From Acidobacteriota bacterium (lineage in GTDB: Bacteria > Acidobacteriota > Vicinamibacteria > Vicinamibacterales > UBA2999): DNA of 64,000 nt. The notes beneath the pieces were generated by a model. That model was not told the origin of the DNA, searched no databases, and saw nothing but the letters and a program-made list of their open reading frames with translations. A program made the translations under genes and the position numbers. Every line of letters starts with the position of its first letter. The first letter of the stretch is position 1. Below are positions 8,852 to 16,685 of the stretch, one piece after another. The stretch is from positions 215,486-279,485 of the forward strand of contig JAGNJW010000004.1 in NCBI GenBank assembly GCA_018000455.1. Direction: 5' to 3'.

Positions 8852-9637
8852 TCAACGCCTCGCCCACAGATGGTCCAGCGGCCGATGGCCGGCCCCGAGC
8901 GGCACGCCCGTGCGCATGGCCGCGCCGACGTAGGCCTGCGCGGCCCTCGCTGCCGCCTCCACCTCGTCGCCGAGCGCGAGCCGGGCGGCGATCGCTGCGG
9001 CGAACGTGCAGCCGGTACCGTGCGTGTTGACGCCGGAGATGCGCGGGCCGACGATTTCGACCACGCGCTCGCCAGCCACGAGCACATCCACGATGTCGTC
9101 GCGATCGAGATGGCCACCCTTGACGATGACGGCCCTTGCGCCCATGGCGTGGATGGCCTTGCCGGCGGCGACGGCATCGTCGAGCGAGCGGATTGAGGTT
9201 CCCGACAGCACCTCGGCCTCCGGAACGTTCGGCGTGACGACGCCGGCCAGCGGGAGGAGCGCGCGGCGCACGGCCGCCACGGCGTCGGTCGCCAACAAGT
9301 GGTCACCGCTCTTGGCGACCATCACCGGATCCACGACGACGTTCGGCAGCTGGTGGTGCAAGATCGCGGTTGCCACCGCCTCGACGATGGCCGCCGTCGC
9401 GAGCATGCCCGTCTTCACGGCGTCGCAGCCAAGGTCTCTCACCACGGCGTCGATCTGCGCGACAACGAACTCCGGTGGCACCAGGTGGACGCCGGTCACA
9501 GCCACCGTGTTCTGGGCGGTGAGGGCGGTAATGGCGGAGGTGCCGTAGACGCCGAGCGCGGCGAAGGTCTTGAGATCGGCCTGGACCCCGGCACCGCCGC
9601 CCGAGTCGCTGCCGGCGATTGTCAGTGCTGTACGCAT
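8852..9637 (-). CDS. thiD: hydroxymethylpyrimidine/phosphomethylpyrimidine kinase
   Basis: Thiamine pyrimidine-branch kinase of about 261 aa, ribokinase family. The N-terminal substrate loop is [22 protein letters not shown]. The DPVMVAKSG motif is intact, and the C-terminal anion-hole motif is [17 protein letters not shown]. Two in-frame ATGs (9649 and 9637) are possible. Either leaves only 6 to 18 bp to the divergent bioY start, so its promoter must lie within or very near bioY. No other thi gene is visible. Confidence 0.95.
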   Translation of the reverse strand: MRTALTIAGSDSGGGAGVQADLKTFAALGVYGTSAITALTAQNTVAVTGVHLVPPEFVVAQIDAVVRDLGCDAVKTGMLATAAIVEAVATAILHHQLPNVVVDPVMVAKSGDHLLATDAVAAVRRALLPLAGVVTPNVPEAEVLSGTSIRSLDDAVAAGKAIHAMGARAVIVKGGHLDRDDIVDVLVAGERVVEIVGPRISGVNTHGTGCTFAAAIAARLALGDEVEAAARAAQAYVGAAMRTGVPLGAGHRPLDHLWARR

Positions 9638-9643
9638 ATTTGA

Positions 9644-9649
9644 TAACAT
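9644..9649 (+). promoter_or_regulatory. -10 box TAACAT for bioY
   Basis: TAACAT ends 6 nt before the bioY ATG at 9656. It overlaps the alternative thiD start at 9649 on the other strand. Confidence 0.45.
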
Positions 9650-9655
9650 CCGCGC

Positions 9656-10243
9656 ATGCCGACTTCCCGTGCCGCCGCTGCACCCTTCACGACCGCCCGC
9701 CCGGTTGCCGGCCTCGCCGGCGCCGGTATCGCCGCCGGCGCGATGCTCTTCGCCACGGCCTTGACCGGTGCGGCGTCGCAGGCGAGCGTCACGCTCCCCG
9801 GCATGCTCATCCCCTTCACGCTACAGCCCATCGCCGTGCTGCTCTCAGGCGCCGTGCTCGGCGCGCGCCTCGGCGCGGGCAGCCAGGCGCTGTATCTCCT
9901 GGCCGGCGTCGTCGGCGCGTCGATGTTCGCATGGTCGCCCGTGCTGCTGCCAGGCGCGGCGCGCCTGATGGGGCCGACGGGCGGTTTCCTGATGGCGTTC
10001 CCGGTTGCCGCCTTCGTCGCCGGCGTGCTCAGCGAGCGTGGGTTCACGAGTCGGCCCCTCGGCGCGGCGGTGGCGATGACGGCGGGTGCTGCCGCACTCT
10101 ACGCCTTCGGCACGGCGTGGGCGATGGCGACCATCCCGGGGACGCCGCTGGCGGCGTTTGCGCCCTATGCGGCCGCCGACCTCGTCAAGGTGCTGCTGGT
10201 GGCCCCGGCCGTGCCGGCGCTGCGCCGCGCGTTGCTCCGCTAG
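9656..10243 (+). CDS. bioY: biotin transporter BioY
   Basis: Substrate-binding S component of an ECF biotin transporter, 195 aa with about six membrane segments. BioY family signatures are present: [38 protein letters not shown] and the [14 protein letters not shown] motif. No ECF ATPase or T component is adjacent, so it works alone or with distant ECF genes. It is divergent from thiD with almost no spacer, and convergent with the methyltransferase gene, whose 3' end overlaps it by 59 bp. Confidence 0.93.
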   Translation: MPTSRAAAAPFTTARPVAGLAGAGIAAGAMLFATALTGAASQASVTLPGMLIPFTLQPIAVLLSGAVLGARLGAGSQALYLLAGVVGASMFAWSPVLLPGAARLMGPTGGFLMAFPVAAFVAGVLSERGFTSRPLGAAVAMTAGAAALYAFGTAWAMATIPGTPLAAFAPYAAADLVKVLLVAPAVPALRRALLR

Positions 10244-10940
10244 GACCCCGCTCGAGCGGGGTGGCCGACGTGTCCTGGCGGCCGAAAACCAGGAAGTACT
10301 GGAACGGGAGGAACGTCTCTCGCCGTTTGAGCACCAGGCCCGCACGTGCGGCAGCCAGTTCGACCTCGTCCGGCGGCACGCGTTCGTCGGCCCCGGGCCC
10401 CGGGCCGGCACCACCCGGCTTGAAGTCCACGATGCCGATGAGGCCGCCGGGCTTCATCGCCCGCCCGAGGTTGGCGAGCAGCGTCACGCGGTCCTCGATC
10501 TCGTGCAGCACGTCGACGACGAGCACGGCATCGAGCGCGCCGGCCGGCAGGCCAGGGTCGCTACCGCGTCCGAGTACGGGGATCACGTTGGCCAATCCCT
10601 CGCGGCGCACCCGCCGCGTGGTCGCGGCCAGCATTTCCTGTTGCACGTCCTGTGCGTAGACCGTGCCGTTTGGCCCCACCCGACGCGCCAGCCGCACCGT
10701 GAACCAGCCGCTGCCGGCGCCGACATCGGCGACCACCGAGGCATCGGCCACGCCCAGCGCATCGAGGATCTGGTGCGGCCGCTGCCACTCGTCCCGGTCG
10801 GGAGCCTCGAGCAGGCCCAGATCCTGCGGCGGGAAGAGACGGCCGTGCTGGCTGGACGACGGCTGCGGCGCCTGGGCCAGGAGCGTCGTGCAGGTGACGA
10901 CGACGGCCAACGCGGCGGCGCTCATCCTCACGGCGGCCAT
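10185..10940 (-). CDS. exported class I SAM-dependent methyltransferase
   Basis: Protein of 251 aa with a likely signal peptide in the first ~24 residues (MAAVRMSAAALAVVVTCTTL, then LAQA). A Rossmann methyltransferase domain follows: SAM motif I is VVADVGAGSGWFTVRLA, and motif IV is in DAVLVVDVLHEIED. Exported methyltransferases are odd because SAM is cytoplasmic, but the arrangement recurs in Acidobacteria-like genomes. The C-terminal 30 residues are Pro/Gly/Ala-rich and lie over the bioY end. It is divergent from fumarase with a 35-bp spacer. A GACAAT box lies 6 nt upstream of the start. Confidence 0.82.
   Translation of the reverse strand: MAAVRMSAAALAVVVTCTTLLAQAPQPSSSQHGRLFPPQDLGLLEAPDRDEWQRPHQILDALGVADASVVADVGAGSGWFTVRLARRVGPNGTVYAQDVQQEMLAATTRRVRREGLANVIPVLGRGSDPGLPAGALDAVLVVDVLHEIEDRVTLLANLGRAMKPGGLIGIVDFKPGGAGPGPGADERVPPDEVELAAARAGLVLKRRETFLPFQYFLVFGRQDTSATPLERGPSGATRGAAPARPGPPAAP
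10245..10262. repeat. 18-bp perfect palindrome after bioY
   Basis: ACCCCGCTCGAGCGGGGT begins 2 bp after the bioY stop and lies inside the 3' end of the methyltransferase gene. It could form an 8-9 bp hairpin for bioY mRNA, but no T-run follows. Terminator function is possible, not shown. Confidence 0.4.
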
Positions 10941-10963
10941 GGCTCCATTGTCGCTCGACGGCC

Positions 10964-10969
10964 TATAAT
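10964..10969 (+). promoter_or_regulatory. consensus -10 box TATAAT for fumarase
   Basis: A perfect TATAAT ends 6 nt before the ATG at 10976, and no ribosome-binding site can fit between. It is the clearest leaderless start in the window. Confidence 0.75.
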
Positions 10970-10975
10970 TTGCGC

Positions 10976-12502
10976 ATGCTTTCAGCGTTCTTCGATTCGA
11001 TGGTCTCGCTCATCGTCAAGACCTCCACCGACCTGCCGCCGGATGTCCGCGCCGCCATGCGCGTGGCCATGGACCGCGAGGAGGAGCCGCGCGCCACCCA
11101 GGCCCTGCACATCATCGGCCAGAACATCGATCTGGCCTCGGCCGGGGAGGGCGCCATCTGCCAGGACACCGGCATGCCGACCTTCGAGGTCAAGGCCCCG
11201 GTCGGTGTGAACCAGATCGAGCTGAAGCAGCAGATCAAGGCCGCGATCGCCGAAGCGACCAAGCGCGGCAAGCTCCGGCCGAATTCAGTCGACTCGCTGA
11301 CCGGCGAGAACTCCGGCAACAACCTCGGGCCCGGCACGCCGATCATCCACTTCGAACAGTGGGAACGCGATGAGATCGAGGTCAAGCTGATTCTCAAGGG
11401 CGGCGGCTGCGAGAACATGAACATCCAATACGCACTGCCGGTCGAGCTCGCCCAGCTCGGGCGCGCCGACCGCACGCTCGAGGGTGTGCGCAAGTGCATC
11501 CTGCACGCGGTGTGGCAGGCGCAGGGCAAGGGCTGTGCACCGGGCGCCATCGGCGTTGGCATCGGTGGCGACAGAACGTCTGGCTACGTGCTGGCGAAGG
11601 AACAGCTGTTCCGCACGCTCGACGACGTGAATCCGGATGAGCGGCTGGCGGCACTCGAGGCCGAGATCATGGGCACCGTGAACCGCCTCGGCGTCGGCAC
11701 GATGGGCTTTGGCGGCAAGACGTCGCTCATCGGCTGCAAGGTCGGCGTCGCCAACCGCCTGCCCGCCAGCTTCTTCGTCTCGGTGGCCTATGACTGCTGG
11801 GCGTTTCGCCGCCTGGGGGTCGAGCTCGATCCCGCCTCCGGCGAAATTCGCCGCTGGCTGTATCGCGATCCGACCGTTCCGGCGCTCGCCATGATGGACC
11901 AGGCCGGCTTCCGCCGCACCGGCCGCGAGATTGCATTGACGACGCCGCTCGACGAGGCCACCGTGCGCAGCCTGAAGGTCGGGGACGTCGTGATGTTGAG
12001 CGGACGCGCCTACACGGGCCGCGATGCCGTACACCATCACCTGATGTCCCACCAGCCGCCGGTCGACCTGCGTGGCAGCCTCCTCTACCACTGCGGCCCG
12101 GTCGTAAAGAAGCTCGACGACGGTTCGTGGACGATCACCGCTGCCGGTCCGACCACCAGCATCCGCGAGGAACCCTATCAGGACGAGATCATCGGCCGCT
12201 ACGGCATTCGCGCCGTGATGGGGAAGGGCGGCATGGGCCCCAAGACGCTCGCCGGTCTCAAGCAGCACGGGGCCGTCTACCTCAACGCCATCGGCGGCGC
12301 CGCGCAGTTCTACGCCCGCTGCATCGAACGCGTCGACGGCGTCTCGCTGCAGGAGTTCGGCACGCCCGAGGCGATGTGGCACCTGCAACTCAAGGACTTC
12401 CCGGCCGTGGTCACGATGGACGCCCACGGCAACAGCCTGCACAGAGACGTCGAGCAGGCGTCGGCCCAGGAGCTGGCGCAGCTGGCGACGCCGGGACGAT
12501 AA
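10976..12502 (+). CDS. fumA: class I (Fe-S) fumarate hydratase
   Basis: Single-chain iron-sulfur fumarase of 508 aa, converting fumarate to malate in the TCA cycle. The N-terminal alpha-type domain has ICQDTGMPTFEVKAP, the PNSVDSLTGENSGNN block and GGGCENMNIQYALPV. The C-terminal beta-type domain has GRAYTGRDAVHHHL and ends in the KDFPAVVTMDAHGNSLH block. Cysteines in ICQDTG, GKGCAPG and the GGGCEN block fit the 4Fe-4S ligands. Start ATG rather than the TTG two codons upstream, because TATAAT sits 6 nt upstream. Divergent from the exported methyltransferase. Confidence 0.96.
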   Translation: MLSAFFDSMVSLIVKTSTDLPPDVRAAMRVAMDREEEPRATQALHIIGQNIDLASAGEGAICQDTGMPTFEVKAPVGVNQIELKQQIKAAIAEATKRGKLRPNSVDSLTGENSGNNLGPGTPIIHFEQWERDEIEVKLILKGGGCENMNIQYALPVELAQLGRADRTLEGVRKCILHAVWQAQGKGCAPGAIGVGIGGDRTSGYVLAKEQLFRTLDDVNPDERLAALEAEIMGTVNRLGVGTMGFGGKTSLIGCKVGVANRLPASFFVSVAYDCWAFRRLGVELDPASGEIRRWLYRDPTVPALAMMDQAGFRRTGREIALTTPLDEATVRSLKVGDVVMLSGRAYTGRDAVHHHLMSHQPPVDLRGSLLYHCGPVVKKLDDGSWTITAAGPTTSIREEPYQDEIIGRYGIRAVMGKGGMGPKTLAGLKQHGAVYLNAIGGAAQFYARCIERVDGVSLQEFGTPEAMWHLQLKDFPAVVTMDAHGNSLHRDVEQASAQELAQLATPGR

Positions 12503-12563
12503 ATCCGAACCGTGCGGTCCAGTTGAGGCTGCAAGTCCTTTTATTGTAGTAATTTAGCCGATG

Positions 12564-12592
12564 TTTTCAGCGTCGCCATCAGGTGTTACACT
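12564..12592 (+). promoter_or_regulatory. promoter TTTTCA-N17-TACACT for the A-type carrier
   Basis: A -35-like TTTTCA (12564-12569) lies 17 bp before TACACT (12587-12592), and the ATG follows 9 nt later. The region just upstream is AT-rich, unlike its surroundings. Confidence 0.6.
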
Positions 12593-12601
12593 GATCGCAC
12601 C

Positions 12602-12985
12602 ATGCACACCGATACCGCCACCGCTCTCGATGCGCCCGTGCCCGTCCTGACGCCGAGCGTCATCCACGTCACCGAGGCCGCGGCCAGCAAGATCCAGGAA
12701 CTGCTCGTCGAAGAAGGCAAGGCCGAGAGTGGCCTGCGCGTGTTCGTCCAGGGCGGCGGCTGCTCGGGCTTCCAATACGGTCTGATGATCGACGCGGCCG
12801 GCGCGGGTGTCGGCGATCAGCTGTACGAGTCGAACGGCGTCAAGCTGCTCGTGGACCCGGTCAGCCTCAGCTATCTGAAGGGCGCCCAGGTCGACTTCGT
12901 CGACACGATCACCGGCGGCGGCTTCACCATCAAGAACCCGAACGCGAGTTCGACCTGCGGTTGCGGGTCGTCGTTCAACGCGTAG
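12602..12985 (+). CDS. A-type iron-sulfur carrier (IscA/ErpA family)
   Basis: HesB-fold protein of 127 aa that accepts and delivers Fe-S clusters. The three conserved cysteines are present: GGGCSGFQYG and the C-terminal STCGCGSSF. The domain starts at VTEAAASKIQELLVEEG. It is not next to iscS, iscU or suf genes, so it is more ErpA-like in context, but the family cannot be subdivided from sequence alone. It follows fumarase, a Fe-S enzyme, and precedes the Fur-rubrerythrin fusion, a possible iron theme. Confidence 0.93.
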   Translation: MHTDTATALDAPVPVLTPSVIHVTEAAASKIQELLVEEGKAESGLRVFVQGGGCSGFQYGLMIDAAGAGVGDQLYESNGVKLLVDPVSLSYLKGAQVDFVDTITGGGFTIKNPNASSTCGCGSSFNA

Positions 12986-13061
12986 TCCCGGTCCTGTCTC
13001 GCGGATGCGGCGCTCCAGGGTGTCGCGTCCGTCGTCCATCGTCCCTGTCCTGTCTGTCTCC

Positions 13062-14075
13062 ATGGCGATGAGCGCCCTGCCCGATCTCGAGCACCTGCGA
13101 CCGGCCGGCACCAAGCGGTCGGGCAAGCGCGATCAGATCGTCAACACGTTCCTCAGGCAGGAGGGCCACCTCAGCGCCGACGACCTCGTCGACATCATCA
13201 AGCGCGAAGACCACCGCATCAGCCGCGCCACCGTCTACCGCACGCTGCAGTGGATGGTCACGGCCGGCATCGCCCGCAAGGTCGATTTCGGCGAAGGCCG
13301 CTTCCGCTTCGAGCATTCCTACCGCCATCCCCGGCACTATCACCTCATCTGCAAGTCCTGCAACCGCTCGTTCGAGTTCCTGAGCTCGGACATCGAGTCG
13401 CTGGTCGAAGAGGTGGCCGCCGCCCGCAACTTCACGGCCCGCCAGAGCGTGGTGCAGATCTACGGCACCTGCGAGGCCTGCCAGGCCGGCCGCACCGCGC
13501 AGCCCGATGGCGGCAACTCCGAACTGCTCTTCGCGCGCGACGCGCTGCGCATTGCTATCGCCACCGAGCGCAGTGGCCTCGAGTTCTACACCCGCGCCTC
13601 GAAGCTCACGAAGAACACGCGCGGCCGGCACGTGTTCGAGAAGCTCGCCGAAGAGGAGAAGGAACACCTCGCGACGCTCGAGCAGCGCTACCGCGGCTTG
13701 CTCGACCGCGATCCGCAGCTCGAGTCGCGTCCCACGTTCCTGTTCTTCAAGGGGGCCGCCAACGGGCTGTTCGCGCAGGGCGCCGAAGAGCTGAAGCGGC
13801 CGGGCGTGGACGAAGCCGAGGCGCTGCGGATCGGCATTCGCTGCGAGCGCGGCTCGCATCGCTTCTTCAAGCGCTACGGCGAGAAGTTCGAAGACTCCGA
13901 GGGCAAGCAGGTGTTCCTCGAGTTCGCTGAAGAGGAGCGGGAGCACCTCGAGCTGCTCATCCGAGAATACCGGGCCCTCATCGCCCGCCCGCGCGGGCGC
14001 AAGCCGGCCCGTCCGAAGGCCTCGTCGGCGCGGGCGCGGCCCAAGCCTGCGCGGAAGCTGCGTCCTTCGACGTGA
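13062..14075 (+). CDS. Fur-family regulator fused to a rubrerythrin-like domain
   Basis: Two-domain protein of about 337 aa. Residues ~15-135 are a Fur winged helix: DNA-contacting HRISRATVYRTLQWMV, then HYHLICKSCN and CEACQ, two CxxC pairs that fit a structural zinc site. From about residue 150 a ferritin-like four-helix bundle follows, with the pattern E...EEEKEH and again CERG...EEEREH typical of rubrerythrin diiron sites. A basic K/R/P/A-rich tail ends the protein. I chose the ATG at 13062; 13005 is also in frame. The fusion suggests peroxide or iron sensing with a built-in diiron domain. It overlaps the PHP gene by GTGA. Confidence 0.88.
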   Translation: MAMSALPDLEHLRPAGTKRSGKRDQIVNTFLRQEGHLSADDLVDIIKREDHRISRATVYRTLQWMVTAGIARKVDFGEGRFRFEHSYRHPRHYHLICKSCNRSFEFLSSDIESLVEEVAAARNFTARQSVVQIYGTCEACQAGRTAQPDGGNSELLFARDALRIAIATERSGLEFYTRASKLTKNTRGRHVFEKLAEEEKEHLATLEQRYRGLLDRDPQLESRPTFLFFKGAANGLFAQGAEELKRPGVDEAEALRIGIRCERGSHRFFKRYGEKFEDSEGKQVFLEFAEEEREHLELLIREYRALIARPRGRKPARPKASSARARPKPARKLRPST

Positions 14076-14917
14076 TCGATCTGCACATGCACACGACCGC
14101 CTCCGACGGTCGGTGCAGTCCAGACGACCTCGTCGCGCGCGTGCACGCGGCGGGCCTCACCACCTTCGCGATCACCGACCACGACACCGTGGCTGCGCTG
14201 CCTGAGGCGCGGGCCGCGGCGATGGCACGCGGCCTGACGCTCGTGGCCGGCATCGAGATCACGGCCGTGTCGGACGCCGCCGACGTCCACGTGCTCGGCT
14301 ACTGGTGCGACGAGACGGATGGCAGCCTGCTGGCCTTCCTCGCCGAACAACGTGCCCGCCGGCTGGAGCGTGTCGAGCGCATTGCCCACGCGCTGGCCAG
14401 GGCCGGTGCGCCGATCGATGTGACCCCGCTGCTCGAGGATGCGGCCGCGCGCCCGGGCGCCGCAGTCGGCCGCCCTGGGCTGGCGCGCGCCCTGGTTGAT
14501 GCCGGTCACGCGGCGTCGGTGCAGGACGCGTTCGACCGCCTGCTCGGCGTCGGTTGTCCAGCCTACGTCGCGCGCGCCGGCGTGTCGCCCGAAGAGGTCT
14601 TTGCGATCGTTCATGCCGCCGGCGGGCTCGCCTCGCTCGCCCATCCCGGCGTGACCCGGCGTGACGACAGGCTCGACCAGTGGGTGCGCGGTGGTCTCGA
14701 TGCGCTCGAAGCGTTCCACTCCGACCAGCCCGCCGACGAACAGGCGCGCTACCTCGAGGCCGCCGCTCGGCTTGGTATCGCCGTGAGCGGCGGCTCGGAT
14801 TTCCATGGCGACGATCCGATGTCCGATCGCGCCAGTCGGCGCGCCGTAGGGGGCGTGACCCTGCCCGTCGATCGGTGGGAGGCGCTTCAGACGGCTCATG
14901 CGGTGAGGCGCCGATGA
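14072..14917 (+). CDS. PHP-domain phosphoesterase (YciV/TrpH-like)
   Basis: PHP phosphoesterase of 281 aa. Metal ligands are visible in DLHMHTTASDG, in ITDHDT, in the VAGIEITA strand and in the late GGSDFHGD motif. The length and motif order fit the 3',5'-nucleoside bisphosphate phosphatase / RNase AM group (E. coli YciV), which degrades pAp and trims RNA 5' ends. Starts with GTG overlapping the stop of the preceding gene, and its stop overlaps the next start (ATGA), so it is inside an operon from 13062 to 15627. Confidence 0.88.
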   Translation: MIDLHMHTTASDGRCSPDDLVARVHAAGLTTFAITDHDTVAALPEARAAAMARGLTLVAGIEITAVSDAADVHVLGYWCDETDGSLLAFLAEQRARRLERVERIAHALARAGAPIDVTPLLEDAAARPGAAVGRPGLARALVDAGHAASVQDAFDRLLGVGCPAYVARAGVSPEEVFAIVHAAGGLASLAHPGVTRRDDRLDQWVRGGLDALEAFHSDQPADEQARYLEAAARLGIAVSGGSDFHGDDPMSDRASRRAVGGVTLPVDRWEALQTAHAVRRR

Positions 14918-15627
14918 GCGACGTGGCACTCGTGGAGTTCGTCGGCGTCGTCAAGCACTACCAGGCGCTCCGGCCGCTCCGGATGGCGGAGTTGCGCGTC
15001 GCGCCGGCCAGCATCGTCTCCCTGCAGGGGCTCGACGCGCTCGCTGCGGAAGTGCTCGTGAACCTCATGACGGCGGCCATGCGCCCGGATGAGGGCGAGG
15101 TGCGGCTGTTCGGCCAGCCGACCAGCGACATCGCCGACTACGATCAGTGGCTGGCGATGCTCGACGGCCTCGGCCTCGTCACCGAGCGTGCCGTGCTGCT
15201 CGAGCAGTGCACCGTGGCGCAGAATCTGGCGCTGCCGACGACGCTCCAGATCGAGCCGATTCGTGCCGACGTCCGGGTGCTCGTTGCGGCCCTCGCTGAT
15301 GAGGTCGGCATTCCGGAGGCCGCCCTCGAGACGCCCGTGCGCAACGCCGATGCCGACGTCGTGCAGCGCGTGCGCCTGGGGCGGGCGCTGGCCCTCGGGC
15401 CGCGGCTGGTGGTTGCCGAGCATCCCTCGGCGACCCTGCCGCGTGCCGGCGTCGAGCGCTTTGCCCGCGATCTGGCTCGGGTCGTCTCGGCCCGCGGCGC
15501 GGCGCTGCTGGCCATCAGCGCCGACCGGGAGTTCACCAGGGCGCTCGGCGGCACCGCCCTCGTACTCGACCCCAAGAGTGGCGGGTTGTCTCGCCCGGGA
15601 CTCCTGGCCAGGCTGGGCCTGGGATAA
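14914..15627 (+). CDS. ABC ATPase-like protein with degenerate nucleotide-binding motifs
   Basis: Protein of 237 aa laid out like an ABC transporter ATPase: N-terminal VEFVGVVKHYQALRPL, RPDEGEVRLFGQP after the P-loop position, and the QRVRLGRALALGPRLVVAE stretch around the Walker B position. The Walker A loop is replaced by GLDALAAEVLVNLM at residues ~39-52, with no GxGKS/T. The LSGGQ signature is NADAD, and the Walker B acidic pair is altered. It should not hydrolyse ATP in the normal way. The frame is intact and coupled to the PHP gene, so it is probably expressed. No permease lies next to it. Role unknown. Confidence 0.75.
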   Translation: MSDVALVEFVGVVKHYQALRPLRMAELRVAPASIVSLQGLDALAAEVLVNLMTAAMRPDEGEVRLFGQPTSDIADYDQWLAMLDGLGLVTERAVLLEQCTVAQNLALPTTLQIEPIRADVRVLVAALADEVGIPEAALETPVRNADADVVQRVRLGRALALGPRLVVAEHPSATLPRAGVERFARDLARVVSARGAALLAISADREFTRALGGTALVLDPKSGGLSRPGLLARLGLG

Positions 15628-15628
15628 T
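15623..15628 (+). promoter_or_regulatory. -10 box GATAAT for the cold-shock-like gene
   Basis: GATAAT overlaps the stop of the preceding gene and ends 7 nt before the ATG at 15636. It also overlaps the alternative ATG at 15627, which argues for the later start. Confidence 0.5.
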
Positions 15629-15635
15629 GGCAGGC

Positions 15636-15848
15636 ATGATCATCCACGGCGAGGTCGTGCGGCTCGAGCCGTCACACGGATTCGGCTTCGTTCGCGACGA
15701 CCGGCACGGCGAATGGTTCTTCGTCGCGGCCGGCATCCGGGCGGGCGGACTGGCCAGCCTCTGGACCGGTGCGCGCGTCGGGTTCACGCCCGAGCGGACC
15801 ACCAGTGGCCCGCGGGCCAACGACATCCACCACGAGTCGGGGGAGTGA
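15636..15848 (+). CDS. cold-shock-domain protein
   Basis: Small OB-fold nucleic-acid-binding protein of 70 aa. The RNP1-like motif is HGFGFVRDD and the RNP2-like motif is GEWFFVAAGI. It ends with the domain's usual FTPERTTSGPRANDI block. It is more divergent than the second cold-shock gene at 16915-17121. Its last four bases (GTGA) overlap the next HAD gene, so the two are co-translated. Confidence 0.82.
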   Translation: MIIHGEVVRLEPSHGFGFVRDDRHGEWFFVAAGIRAGGLASLWTGARVGFTPERTTSGPRANDIHHESGE

Positions 15849-16540
15849 GCGCGCGGCTGCTGCTCTTCGACATCGACGGCACGCTCGTGCTGACAGGTGG
15901 CGCCGGCCAGCGCGCCATGGCGCGGGCGTTCGAGGAGCTGTTCGGCGTCGCAGACGCGTTTGCCGAGGTGTCGATGGCCGGCCGCACCGATCGCTGGCTG
16001 GTGGAGTCGGCGCTCGCGCAGCATGGTGTCGTGGCGACTCCCCAACGACTGAATGGCTTCCGCGCGCGTTACCTGGCGCTTCTCGACCAGGCGATCGGCG
16101 AGGCGGGCCACGGCCGGCGCGGGATCATGCCCGGCGTGCACGACGTGCTGGCCAGGCTCCAACGCCTCGAGCGCACGCACCTGGCGCTGCTGACGGGCAA
16201 CTACGCCGCCGGCGCGCGCATCAAGCTCGAGCACTTCGGCCTGTGGGATCGTTTCGCCTGGGGCGCCTTCGGCGACCACCACGCGGAGCGCGATGCGCTG
16301 GCCCGCGCCGCCGTGGCCGACGCTGCCGCCCGTGGGATCGCGCTGGCCGACCCGGCGCACGCGGTGGTGGTCGGCGACACACCTTTCGATATCGCCTGTG
16401 CCCGCGCCGCCGGCGCGCGCGTGGTCGCCGTCGCCACCGGTGGGCACAGTCTGGACGAACTGCGTGCCTGCGAACCCGACCTCGCACTCGAGGATCTGCG
16501 GGACGTCGAGACCCTGGTGGCGTTCATCGAGAACGCGTAG
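15845..16540 (+). CDS. HAD hydrolase, phosphoglycolate phosphatase-like
   Basis: HAD superfamily protein of 231 aa starting from a GTG that overlaps the cold-shock stop. Motif I is LLLFDIDGTLVLTGG, motif II is ALLTGNY, and motif III/IV is HAVVVGDTPFDIACARAAGA. An alpha-helical cap lies between residues ~20 and 90. Length and motifs fit the Gph/PGP group, but the substrate is not certain. The selC tRNA follows 50 bp downstream. Confidence 0.87.
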   Translation: MSARLLLFDIDGTLVLTGGAGQRAMARAFEELFGVADAFAEVSMAGRTDRWLVESALAQHGVVATPQRLNGFRARYLALLDQAIGEAGHGRRGIMPGVHDVLARLQRLERTHLALLTGNYAAGARIKLEHFGLWDRFAWGAFGDHHAERDALARAAVADAAARGIALADPAHAVVVGDTPFDIACARAAGARVVAVATGGHSLDELRACEPDLALEDLRDVETLVAFIENA

Positions 16541-16576
16541 CTTACCCGGGCGTCGTTCGTCCGCCTGGCACCACGG

Positions 16577-16582
16577 TATGAT
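16577..16582 (+). promoter_or_regulatory. -10 box TATGAT for selC
   Basis: TATGAT ends 7 nt before the first base of the tRNA, so transcription is predicted to start at or within a base of the mature 5' end. No convincing -35 box is visible. Confidence 0.5.
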
Positions 16583-16589
16583 CCTTGGT

Positions 16590-16685
16590 GGAAGCGAACG
16601 GGGCCCGGTGGCCCTCCCGGTCTTCAAAACCGGTCGCTGCGCTCTTTGAGGGCAGGCTGGGTTCGACTCCCAGGCGCTTCCGCCA
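16590..16685 (+). tRNA. selC: tRNA-Sec (anticodon UCA)
   Basis: A 96-nt tRNA with CCA encoded. The acceptor stem GGAAGCG pairs with CGCTTCC, and the discriminator is G. The D arm is GGGCC-CGGT-GGCCC with the short loop typical of bacterial tRNA-Sec. The anticodon arm is CCGGT-CTTCAAA-ACCGG, giving anticodon TCA at 16624-16626. A long variable arm follows, and the T arm is CTGGG-TTCGACT-CCCAG. The size, the UCA anticodon and the extra arm identify the selenocysteine tRNA. It implies the organism makes selenoproteins, although selA, selB and selD are not in the window. Confidence 0.96.
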
